Assembly: GCA_017517605.1 (NCBI GenBank)
Contig: JAFWYQ010000091.1
Span: 1-59,635 of the forward strand
DNA length: 59,635 bases
Reading direction: 5' to 3'
Source: Bacteroidaceae bacterium
Lineage (GTDB): Bacteria; Bacteroidota; Bacteroidia; Bacteroidales; Bacteroidaceae
Part shown: in pieces, positions 27,305 to 34,864 of the stretch
How the letters are laid out: every line of letters starts with the position of its first letter
Position numbering within the stretch: the first letter of the stretch is position 1
Made by a program: the position numbers and the translations under genes
Notes under the pieces: model-generated
The model's database searches: none
Told to the model about the DNA's origin: nothing
Seen by the model: only the letters and a program-made list of their open reading frames with translations

Positions 27305-29176
27305 ATGAGGAAAAGACTTGCTATATTTTGTACGTTTGCCAGCATGGCAACGATGCCTTTGTGTGCCCAAGTGGCCGACAGCATCCTGTTGGAAAACGTT
27401 GTAGTCACCGGTACGCGTCACGAGGTCGATGTACGCCATTTGCCCATGACGGTAACCACCCTTTCGCACGAACAACTCAGTGAGCATCACCGCTCCTCCA
27501 TCCTTACGACATTGAACGAACAGGTGCCCGGACTCTTCACTACCAGTCGCGGTATGATGGGCTATGGGGTCTCCAACGGCTCGGCCGGTGCCTTTACCAT
27601 GCGAGGGGTAGGAGGGAGCAGCCCCAATGCCGGCATGTTGGTGCTCATAGACGGTGTACCCCAATATGCAGGCATCTTCGGACACGCCATTGCCGATGCC
27701 TGTCAGACGATGATGGCCGAGCGTGTAGAGGTACTCCGTGGCCCCGCTTCGGCTCTCTATGGCTCTAATGCCATGGGGGGAGTAGTCAATATCGTGACCC
27801 GACAGATGAAGCAAGACGGGTCGAAGAGTGAGGCACAATTGTCTGCAGGCTCATACGGCACGGTGCAAACCGAGTGGGTGCAACGCCTCCGCAAGGGGAA
27901 GTTCAGTAGCATCGTAGGTTTGAACTATGGACGTACGGATGGGCATCGTGCCAATAATGAGTTTGAACAATATACGGGTTTCGTAAAGTTTGGATACGAC
28001 CTCTCTCCTCATTGGCGGGCTATGGCTGATGTGGATGTCACTCATTTCGATGCAAGTAACCCTGGTGAGGAGGCCAATTCACTTATCGACAATGACCAAC
28101 GGGTTACGCGAGGCATGGCATCTGTCAATCTGACCAATCATTATGAGGCTTCTTCGGGAGCCGTCTGTGCTTACTACAACTGGGGACACCACGATGTGAA
28201 CGACGGATACAACGTGGGAGGCACTCCACGCACCAGCCATTATATGCACGATGATTTGATGGCTGGAGTGTCGGCTTATCAGTCCTTTCCCCTCTTTACT
28301 GGCAACCGTACAACCCTTGGAGTCGATTGGACTCACTTTGGCGGAAGGGCTTGGAATGAAGATTGTGTGACCCACGCGGAGAGTTTGATTGCTGACAAGA
28401 CAGAGGACGAACTGGCTGCCTATGTGAATATAGATCAGCAAGTGACTGATTGGATGTCGCTGAATGCAGCCTTGCGTGTTGATTACCACACACAGGTGGG
28501 TACTGAATGGGTGCCTCAGGGAGGATTGGCTTTCCACTTACCCAACGAAATAGAATTGAAGGCGGTGGTAAGCAAGGGCTTCCGCAATCCTACCATCCGC
28601 GAGATGTATATGTTCCCTCCTCAGAACCCCGACCTCAAGCCCGAGCGTACACTCAATTACGAGGTGGCTTACAAGCAGACACTTCTTGATGGGAACCTCC
28701 ACGTGGGGGCAAACCTCTTCTACATCTCGGGTGAGAACCTGATTATGCTTTTGCGCGAAAATGGCAAACCGCTCAATACCAACATTGATGAGGTGGAGAA
28801 CTGTGGCCTTGAACTGTCGGCCGACTATCGCCTATCTTCACATTGGCAATTGAATGCCAACTATAGCCTTCTTCACATGGAGTATCCCGTGATTGCCGCG
28901 CCTGAACACAAGGCTTACCTGGGGGCACACACACGCTATGGCTCCTTTAGCCTTTCCACAGGTTTGCAATATGTCGCAGGACTTCACACCAGTGTGGGTG
29001 ATAAAGGGACGGAAGAGGAGTTCCTACTATGGAATCTCACGGCCAACTACCGTGTATCTCCCTTCCTGACGTTTTTTGCCAAAGGGGAAAATCTGTTGGC
29101 ACAGCGCTATGAAGTCAACTATGGCTTCCCCATGCCTAAAGCCACTTTTATGGGCGGAGTGAAGCTGGAGTGGTGA
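27305..29176 (+). CDS. TonB-dependent outer-membrane receptor
   Basis: A 623-residue protein. The signal peptide (ATMPLCAQ) is followed by a TonB-box-like ENVVVTGTRHEVDV and a plug with VEVLRGPASALYGSNAMGGVVNIVT, then a 22-strand-type barrel ending in an aromatic-rich C-terminus (ATFMGGVKLEW). It is shorter than SusC-type receptors and lacks the regulatory N-terminal domain, so it resembles siderophore, heme or vitamin receptors (FepA/BtuB/CirA-like) rather than a glycan porin. No susD follows. ATG 27305 was chosen from the promoter position. The ligand is not deducible. Confidence 0.9.
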   Translation: MRKRLAIFCTFASMATMPLCAQVADSILLENVVVTGTRHEVDVRHLPMTVTTLSHEQLSEHHRSSILTTLNEQVPGLFTTSRGMMGYGVSNGSAGAFTMRGVGGSSPNAGMLVLIDGVPQYAGIFGHAIADACQTMMAERVEVLRGPASALYGSNAMGGVVNIVTRQMKQDGSKSEAQLSAGSYGTVQTEWVQRLRKGKFSSIVGLNYGRTDGHRANNEFEQYTGFVKFGYDLSPHWRAMADVDVTHFDASNPGEEANSLIDNDQRVTRGMASVNLTNHYEASSGAVCAYYNWGHHDVNDGYNVGGTPRTSHYMHDDLMAGVSAYQSFPLFTGNRTTLGVDWTHFGGRAWNEDCVTHAESLIADKTEDELAAYVNIDQQVTDWMSLNAALRVDYHTQVGTEWVPQGGLAFHLPNEIELKAVVSKGFRNPTIREMYMFPPQNPDLKPERTLNYEVAYKQTLLDGNLHVGANLFYISGENLIMLLRENGKPLNTNIDEVENCGLELSADYRLSSHWQLNANYSLLHMEYPVIAAPEHKAYLGAHTRYGSFSLSTGLQYVAGLHTSVGDKGTEEEFLLWNLTANYRVSPFLTFFAKGENLLAQRYEVNYGFPMPKATFMGGVKLEW

Positions 29177-29516
29177 AATAGTGAATAGCTACTAGTGACT
29201 AGTGACAAAGAGGTTCAAAGTTTAATTAGCTACTAGTGAATAGTGAATAACGTGAGTTATTTATACGAAGCGGAGTTCCTACAACTCCTCCCCTAAGTTA
29301 GGGGAGGTGTCGCTTGGCGACGGAGGAGTGTGTGATAATTAGCGCTTTACAAACACACGCCTTCCCCCCTCCGGGGTACTCCCTCTAACTTAGAGGGAGA
29401 GCTTAAGTTACTCTTGCAATGATTATCTTTTATCGAACTCGCGTAAATTAGTTCAGCAACACTATCTACTCCCCTCCCTTGAGGGGGCAAGGGGAGGGGC
29501 TGTCCGTTCTCATTCT
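29177..29516. other. Intergenic region with several palindromes, no gene
   Basis: It lies between the convergent TonB receptor and tatC genes. It contains TAGCTACTAGTGA tandem copies (29187-29245), the palindrome CTCCCCTAAGTTAGGGGAG (about 29288-29306), a GGTGTCGCTTGGCGACGG segment, and the palindrome CCCTCTAACTTAGAGGGAG (about 29382-29400), with inverse CCTCCCTTGAGGGGG further on. It is probably stacked extragenic palindromes, some able to act as terminators. Confidence 0.6.
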
Positions 29517-30278
29517 TCACTTCCTCACAATCAGGATGCTGAACTCGTAGAGCAACCACATGGGGAAGGCTACGATGGAGAGGGTGAACACATCCGAGGT
29601 GGGTGTGATGATGGCTGCCACGATGAGCAGGGCCACAATGACGTGGCGACGATAGTGGCTCATCATGCGGGCATTGATGAGTCCCATACGGCCAAGAATC
29701 CAACAGACAACGGGGATTTCGAAGACGATGCCTATGGAGAGGCAGGTCATCATCAGCGTGTCCATATAGGAATCGATGGTGACGGTATTGGCCACCACTT
29801 CGCTCACTTGATAAGTCCCCAAGAAACGGAAGATAAGGGGGAAAATGAGGTAATAGCTGAGCAATACGCCAAGGAAGAACATGACATATCCACTTCCGAC
29901 AAGGCGCAGGGCATACTTCCGCTCGTGGGCATAGAGGGCAGGGGAGACGAAGTGGAAAAGCAGATAAATGAGGTAAGGCGAGGTGAGCAATACGCCTGCA
30001 CAGAGGGCGGCCTTGACGTGGAGGAGGAACTGCTGGGCAAGGCCGGTGTTGATGAGCTGTACATTCCACATATCCATGGTTGATAATCCATCAGGAAGAA
30101 TGGCGCTACTGACTTCCTCCAATAGCTGATAGGTGAGGAACTGGCTATCCTGCGGGGCAAGTATGATGCTGAACAACGCATCCTTGAACAGAAAGACTAC
30201 GATGGCGCATAAAAGCACTGCAACAACCATCTTGATGAGGCTGTCGCGCAATTCGTCGAGATGTTCCCAAAAGGTCAT
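29517..30278 (-). CDS. tatC: Sec-independent protein translocase TatC
   Basis: A 253-residue protein. The start MTFWEHLDELRDSLIK carries the conserved cytoplasmic F-x-x-H-L-x-E-L-R motif. Six hydrophobic segments follow, with the conserved VSPALYAHERKYALRLV loop after TM2 and TYQVSEVVANTVTIDSYMDT in the periplasmic part. TatC binds twin-arginine signal peptides and forms the translocase with TatA. Length is typical. tatA lies 249 nt upstream on the same strand, separated by a repeat array. Confidence 0.95.
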   Translation of the reverse strand: MTFWEHLDELRDSLIKMVVAVLLCAIVVFLFKDALFSIILAPQDSQFLTYQLLEEVSSAILPDGLSTMDMWNVQLINTGLAQQFLLHVKAALCAGVLLTSPYLIYLLFHFVSPALYAHERKYALRLVGSGYVMFFLGVLLSYYLIFPLIFRFLGTYQVSEVVANTVTIDSYMDTLMMTCLSIGIVFEIPVVCWILGRMGLINARMMSHYRRHVIVALLIVAAIITPTSDVFTLSIVAFPMWLLYEFSILIVRK

Positions 30279-30283
30279 AGAGT

Positions 30284-30526
30284 TAATGTGCTAATGTGCC
30301 AATGTGCCAATGTGCCAATGTGCTAATGTGCTAATGTGCTAATGTGCCAATGTGCCAATGTGCTAATGTGCTAATGTGCTAATGTGCCAATGTGTCAATG
30401 TGTCAATTTGCTAATGTGAAGAATAAGCTAATGTGTCAACGTGAAAAATGTGTCAATATGAAGAATAATCATACGACGTTTTTTCATTAACATATTAACA
30501 TATTAGCACATTGACAAATTAGCACA
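30284..30526. repeat. 9-nt tandem repeat array between tatA and tatC
   Basis: About 14-15 copies of AATGTGCCA / AATGTGCTA run from about 30284 to 30420, then decay (GTGTCAATGTG...). At 30486-30526 the inverse orientation appears (TTAACATATTAGCACATTGAC, AATTAGCACATT). The whole gap is repetitive and non-coding. Confidence 0.85.
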
Positions 30527-30691
30527 TTATTTCTCTTCCTCCTTATCCTTGTCAACACCATTCATGCCGTCCTTGAAGCTACGGACACCTTTGCCGAGGC
30601 CCTTCATCAATTCGGGTATCTTCTTTCCTCCGAAGAAGAGGAGGACAACGAGGGCAATAATGATGATTTCTTGAAATCCGATTCCAAACAT
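30527..30691 (-). CDS. tatA: Twin-arginine translocase subunit TatA
   Basis: A small 54-residue protein, too short for most ORF lists. It begins [20 protein letters not shown], a single membrane helix, followed by the hinge [20 protein letters not shown] (amphipathic helix) and a charged tail ending DKDKEEEK. This is the complete TatA/E plan: TatA oligomerises to form the Tat pore. It is located upstream of tatC on the same strand and 63 nt downstream of the ECF-type S component gene. Confidence 0.95.
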   Translation of the reverse strand: MFGIGFQEIIIIALVVLLFFGGKKIPELMKGLGKGVRSFKDGMNGVDKDKEEEK

Positions 30692-30754
30692 AGTGTGATA
30701 TAATTATGAGTTATGAGTGATGAATTATCTCCCTAAATTCCTAATTTTTAACTC

Positions 30755-31261
30755 TTAATTTTTAATTCCCCCAAGTACCGCATATCCACCAAATACCTGC
30801 AAGGCCATACCAGGGAGGCCGATGCGGAAGTCTTGGAGAGCAGCGTGGAGGCTACCGGTCATAATCCATTCGCCCAAGGTGCCGGCACATTGGTAAGCGA
30901 GGACTACGGCGAGGAGGGCAAGGAGGGTGACTTTGCCAAACTTTTGTGCCATCCATCCAGCGGCGAAGGCTAACAGGGTGGATTTCATCAGAATGGCGGG
31001 AAGCATGGCTTGCGCAGGCATTCCGAAAAGCATGGAGTTTACCAACGGCGATACGATGGCGGTGAGCAAACCTACTTTCCAACCATACTTGTAGGCACCC
31101 ACGAGGGTGAAGAAGTAGATGGGCAACCAGGTGAGTCCGCCTTGAGGCACGAGGTGGCACAATTGGGGGAGGGCAATGTTGCCTGCCACGAAGAGCAGAG
31201 CCATCCAATACGTTTTTGCTTCGCTGTACGAAAGCGTATAAAGTTTGATAGATTTTTCCAT
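30755..31261 (-). CDS. ECF-type transporter S component-like membrane protein
   Basis: A 168-residue hydrophobic protein with five or six membrane segments (for example ALLFVAGNIALPQLCHLV, LPIYFFTLVGAYKYGWKVGL, VTLLALLAVVLAYQCAG). The LPIYFF...GAYKYGWKVGLLTAIVSPLVNSML pattern resembles substrate-binding S components of energy-coupling-factor vitamin transporters. No EcfA/EcfT genes are adjacent, as expected for group II systems. The vitamin is unknown; a flavin, thiamine or biotin ligand would each be plausible. Its ATG overlaps the DUF1893 stop (TAATG), implying translational coupling. Confidence 0.7.
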   Translation of the reverse strand: MEKSIKLYTLSYSEAKTYWMALLFVAGNIALPQLCHLVPQGGLTWLPIYFFTLVGAYKYGWKVGLLTAIVSPLVNSMLFGMPAQAMLPAILMKSTLLAFAAGWMAQKFGKVTLLALLAVVLAYQCAGTLGEWIMTGSLHAALQDFRIGLPGMALQVFGGYAVLGGIKN

Positions 31262-31671
31262 TATGATTTTTGTTTTATAAAATTAGTAATTGCAGAATAC
31301 ATCTCTTCAAGTGATTGTAAGGGGTGGCACAATGTTTCCACCGGGCAAAGTCCATCGCGCTTACGATTGAGGATGCGGTCGGTCTGTTGTGCATAGGCGA
31401 CATGAATGTTGTGCTTCTGCAACAACTCCAACGCTGGTGTGCTGATGACATCGGCATAGACTTCGTGGATGCCTCCGTAGATCATCAGGGCTGCCGCACC
31501 TTTGCCGATAACCTTATCAGCTATCTGTGCACCTTGCAGAAATCCCTTCTCGCTTTCACAAAGTTCCCACAAGTCCTTTACCCCTCGTTGGTGAAAGGTA
31601 CGAACTTCAGTACCCTTTCGGATAACGCAAGAGTAACCTCCCTGATGCAATGTGTCGATGAGCGTATCCAC
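31261..31671 (-). CDS. DUF1893 domain-containing protein
   Basis: A 136-residue cytoplasmic protein with a GTG start (31671-31669); no in-frame ATG lies upstream. It contains a Cys/Gly-rich core QIADKVIGKGAAALMIYGGI, followed by HEVYADVISTPALELLQKHN and CPVETLC, features of the DUF1893 family, which is structurally related to deaminase-like folds. Its function is not established. It overlaps the ECF-like gene by one base and begins 38 nt after the aldo/keto reductase stop, so it is part of the redox run. Confidence 0.75.
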   Translation of the reverse strand: MDTLIDTLHQGGYSCVIRKGTEVRTFHQRGVKDLWELCESEKGFLQGAQIADKVIGKGAAALMIYGGIHEVYADVISTPALELLQKHNIHVAYAQQTDRILNRKRDGLCPVETLCHPLQSLEEMYSAITNFIKQKS

Positions 31672-31709
31672 CCTATAACGTTTAATTTTTAACTTTTAAT
31701 TTTTAATTC

Positions 31710-33053
31710 TCAAAGTGTTTCCTGTTTCAATTTCTCCACATATTCATCGATGCGGCGCAGCTCACGAGGGATGTTGATGCGTTGCGGACAATGGTGGCTG
31801 CATTTGTTGCATCCAATGCAATGGTTGGCTTGGCGGAGCTTGGGTACACTGCGGTCATATCCCACGAGGAAGGCGCGGCGTGCTTCGCGGTAGTTCTCGT
31901 CCTGCTGGCTCTTGGGGATGTTACCTTCGTTGACACACTTGTTGTAGTGTACCAGGATGGCAGGGATGTCAAGACCATAGGGACAAGGCATACAATACTT
32001 GCAATCGTTGCAGGGGATAGTGGGGTATTGCTTGATGAGTTCGCCCGTTTCGTAGAGGAACACCCGCTCCTCTTCGCTCAGTGGTACAAGCGGTGAGTAG
32101 GTGCGGAGGTTGTCCTGCAAGTGCTCCATATAGGTCATACCGCTCAGTACGGTCAGAATCATGTCGGGTGATCCTGCAAAGCGGAAAGCCCACGAAGCAG
32201 CACTACTTTCGGGCTTGCGTTGCTTGAGACGACCTACGACGTGGTCGGGCAATTTTGAAAGACGTCCACCCAAGAGTGGCTCCATAATGACTACGGGTAT
32301 CTTCTTCTCGGCCAAAGTCTCGTAGAGGTACTTGGCATCCGAACCATTCCAATCCACATAGTTCATCTGTATCTGCACGAAGTCCCAATGGTATTGGTCG
32401 TGATACGACAACATTTCGTCGAATCCACCCTTGGAGCCATGGAAAGAGAATCCCAGGCGACGGATGCGTCCGGCCTTGCGCTCTTCCATCAAGAAATCCA
32501 TCATGCCATTGTCGATATAGCGTTGTCTGAGTGTATTTCCGTTACCTACTGAGTGGAGCAGATAATAGTCGATGTAATCCACTTGCAATTCTTCGAAAGA
32601 GTGGCGGTACATAGCTAAGGAGTTCTCAAACGTTGGGTTAGAGAAGTTGGAGAGTTTGGTGGCCACATAGTATGATTCGCGCGGATGGCGCTTGAGGGCA
32701 ATACCTGTTGACTTCTCCGACCATCCCTGTACATACACGGGTGATGTGTCGAAATAGTTCACGCCATGTTCGATGGCATAATCCACCAGTTCGTTTACCG
32801 CATCCTGATCGATGATTTCACCGCGTCCTTCGGGATTGGGGATGGTCGGCCAGCGCATACATCCATAGCCGAGGATGGATACTTTGTCGTCGCCCAACGT
32901 GGGGAAACTGCGATATGTCATTTTGTCTGTGGGGATGGGACCCAATTCGCCACCTGCTACACCAGATTCGTTCTTGGATTTGCATCCACACAAGGAGGCT
33001 GCACCTGTGGCGGTGCTGATGCCTACTATTTTAAGGAAATCTCTTCTATCCAT
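31710..33053 (-). CDS. Tat-exported aldo/keto reductase with C-terminal 4Fe-4S domain
   Basis: A 447-residue protein. The N-terminus MDRRDFLKIVGISTATGAA is a twin-arginine signal (Arg3-Arg4) ending in a possible lipobox (SLCGC), so it may be an exported lipoprotein. Residues about 45-340 are an AKR barrel: NYFDTSPVYVQGWSE (Asp, Tyr), VATKLSN (Lys) and YYLLHSVG (His) complete the tetrad. The C-terminus has PCNDCKYCMPCPYG and HCIGCNKCSHHCPQ, two ferredoxin-type 4Fe-4S motifs. Cytoplasmic AKR-ferredoxin proteins are common; the export signal is notable, because folded cofactor proteins are exactly Tat cargo. It lies 60 nt after the polyferredoxin gene. Confidence 0.9.
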   Translation of the reverse strand: MDRRDFLKIVGISTATGAASLCGCKSKNESGVAGGELGPIPTDKMTYRSFPTLGDDKVSILGYGCMRWPTIPNPEGRGEIIDQDAVNELVDYAIEHGVNYFDTSPVYVQGWSEKSTGIALKRHPRESYYVATKLSNFSNPTFENSLAMYRHSFEELQVDYIDYYLLHSVGNGNTLRQRYIDNGMMDFLMEERKAGRIRRLGFSFHGSKGGFDEMLSYHDQYHWDFVQIQMNYVDWNGSDAKYLYETLAEKKIPVVIMEPLLGGRLSKLPDHVVGRLKQRKPESSAASWAFRFAGSPDMILTVLSGMTYMEHLQDNLRTYSPLVPLSEEERVFLYETGELIKQYPTIPCNDCKYCMPCPYGLDIPAILVHYNKCVNEGNIPKSQQDENYREARRAFLVGYDRSVPKLRQANHCIGCNKCSHHCPQRINIPRELRRIDEYVEKLKQETL

Positions 33054-33113
33054 ATTGTATTATTTTAGGGTTCAAGGTTTAAAGTTCAAAGTTAGAACTC
33101 AAAACTCTGATTC

Positions 33114-34595
33114 TTATATCTCTTTATGTCTCTCATGTCCCTCCACATAGATGGCGCTGAAGGGGCGGGCAGGGCAGAGGTTTTCGCACGCTCCACATCC
33201 GATGCAACGCTCTATGTTGATGGCAGGGATGCGTGGCGAACGTCTGTTACCCTCTTCGGAGTTGACCATCTGTATTGCTCCTGTGGGGCAATGGCGGGCA
33301 CAGTTTCCACAATTCACTCCGTCGGTTATGGAGACACAATTCTTCATGATAAATACAGCGTGGCCGACTTGGGTCGAAGACTTCTGTTCGCGCGTAATCG
33401 GACGGATGGCACCCGTTGGACATACATCCGAGCATTTCGTACATTCAGGACGGCAATATCCACGGTCGTACGACATTTCGGGTTGCATCAGTCGGTCAAG
33501 TTTGGTCGAGGGTGAAAGCACACCGTTCGGACACGCAGATACGCACAATTGGCAAGCCGTACAATGCTGGGCAAAATTGCGGGCACTCAACGAACCCGGT
33601 GGCACAAGGTGTGTCTGACGCTCGGGGGCTATCTTGTCTTCAATCACGGCCAATCCACCATCCACCTTCTTCTCTTGTGCTTTGATGGCGGTTGTAGCAG
33701 CTACCACGGCAGTGGTTGTAAGGAAGGTGCGACGCGAGGTGTCAACCGATGAAGACTCTTCATTGGAAGACGCTTTTCTCGGACGATGGTCGTACGAAAT
33801 GGCACCCTTCTTGCAACTTTCAATACAATCCATACAAGCTACACAACGGCTGTAGTCGATGCTATGCTCCTTGCTATTGATACATGCAGCCTTGCAATTG
33901 CGGGCACACAAGCCGCAACCGTTGCACTTGGTGGTGTCGATGACGGGCTTCAGCCACGAGAAGCGTGATACGAAGCCAAGCACTGTACCCACAGGGCAGA
34001 TGGTGTTGCACCATGTGCGTCCGCCACGCCACGCCAATATACCTATTATAATAATAGAGGCAATGGCGATGGCAAAGGTGGTTGTGCTACGAATCCACAC
34101 CTCCGTTTCATAGAAAGCGTAGCTCTCTGCCCGCTCGGCCAAATAGGCCAATCCATTGTTCCCCCATTGGTAGATGGGAGCCAACAGATTGTTGGCAATG
34201 CGGCCGTAGGCGCTATAGGGGGCTATCAGATGAGCCAAAATACCTGTACCTACGAGCAATGATACAATGAAAAGTGCTAACACAATGTAGCGCAACCATT
34301 TCTTCTCGGGCGAATAGCTATAGCGGTTCTTCTTCACCTTCTTTCCGAACCAAGCGAAAATGTCTTGCATCACACCCAACGGGCAGATGACGGAACAATA
34401 GACTCTTCCGAAAAGGAGGGTTAGCAACACGAGTAAAACCACTACACCTGTATTCAGCGCAAGCAATGCGGGCAGGAATTGGATTTTTGCCATCCATCCG
34501 AGCCATGCGTGCAAGGTTCCTGTAAAGTCAAGGAACAATGCCGTGATGGCAATGTAGAAGATGGCAGCCAGAATGATTCTTGTCTTTCGTAACAT
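33114..34595 (-). CDS. NapH/NapG-like membrane polyferredoxin fusion with internal Tat motif
   Basis: From ATG 34595 the protein has 493 residues; a GTG at 34640 would add 15. Numbering from the ATG: four membrane helices (about 6-25, 40-64, 102-124, 173-190), two NapH-type CxxxCP motifs (67-72 and 196-201), two 4Fe-4S motifs on the likely cytoplasmic side (CNGCGLCARNC at 224-234, CVACMDCIESC at 251-261), then an internal SRRTFL plus short hydrophobic stretch (287-302). Four more clusters follow on the likely periplasmic side (from Cys345, Cys381, Cys420 and Cys464). This looks like NapH and NapG fused into one chain, able to carry electrons across the inner membrane. No nitrate reductase is nearby. 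Confidence 0.85.
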   Translation of the reverse strand: MLRKTRIILAAIFYIAITALFLDFTGTLHAWLGWMAKIQFLPALLALNTGVVVLLVLLTLLFGRVYCSVICPLGVMQDIFAWFGKKVKKNRYSYSPEKKWLRYIVLALFIVSLLVGTGILAHLIAPYSAYGRIANNLLAPIYQWGNNGLAYLAERAESYAFYETEVWIRSTTTFAIAIASIIIIGILAWRGGRTWCNTICPVGTVLGFVSRFSWLKPVIDTTKCNGCGLCARNCKAACINSKEHSIDYSRCVACMDCIESCKKGAISYDHRPRKASSNEESSSVDTSRRTFLTTTAVVAATTAIKAQEKKVDGGLAVIEDKIAPERQTHLVPPGSLSARNFAQHCTACQLCVSACPNGVLSPSTKLDRLMQPEMSYDRGYCRPECTKCSDVCPTGAIRPITREQKSSTQVGHAVFIMKNCVSITDGVNCGNCARHCPTGAIQMVNSEEGNRRSPRIPAINIERCIGCGACENLCPARPFSAIYVEGHERHKEI

Positions 34596-34669
34596 AGATT
34601 TTGTTTTTTTGACTTGAGGCTCATCTTGTAGGGAGGCCACATGAATGAGAGTTAATAATGTTTACTTCG

Positions 34670-34677
34670 CAAAGATA
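34670..34677 (-). promoter_or_regulatory. Probable -7 element (TATCTTTG) of the redox/Tat run
   Basis: Minus-strand TATCTTTG lies about 75 nt before ATG 34595 (30 nt before GTG 34640). It is the only consensus-like -7 in the gap and would start the six-gene leftward unit. The -33 is not clear. Confidence 0.55.
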
Positions 34678-34815
34678 TATTACTTTCTTCAATTATGCTA
34701 ATTTTTTTTATAAAATGTGACAGAAAAGTGCTAATTTTTTCTTCAAATAGGCTTTGTTGTTATGAATAGAAAAGGAAATGTAACATAAAAACAAATGAGA
34801 AAGATATAAAAGAAG

Positions 34816-34823
34816 TATTTTTG
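34816..34823 (+). promoter_or_regulatory. Probable -7 element (TATTTTTG) of the GH3 gene
   Basis: TATTTTTG lies 41 nt before ATG 34865. No TTTG is present at -33; this resembles the GH10 promoter and could mean activator dependence. Confidence 0.5.
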
Positions 34824-34864
34824 CATCATTGAAGAAAATATTAATTGTTAAATCCAATAAAACG

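Noticed and set aside
27305..29176. The TonB receptor as a SusC-type glycan porin
   Set aside because: It is too short, lacks the N-terminal regulatory domain and has no susD beside it.
30284..30420. Tandem array considered as a CRISPR
   Set aside because: Units of 9 nt are contiguous, without spacers, and no cas gene is near.
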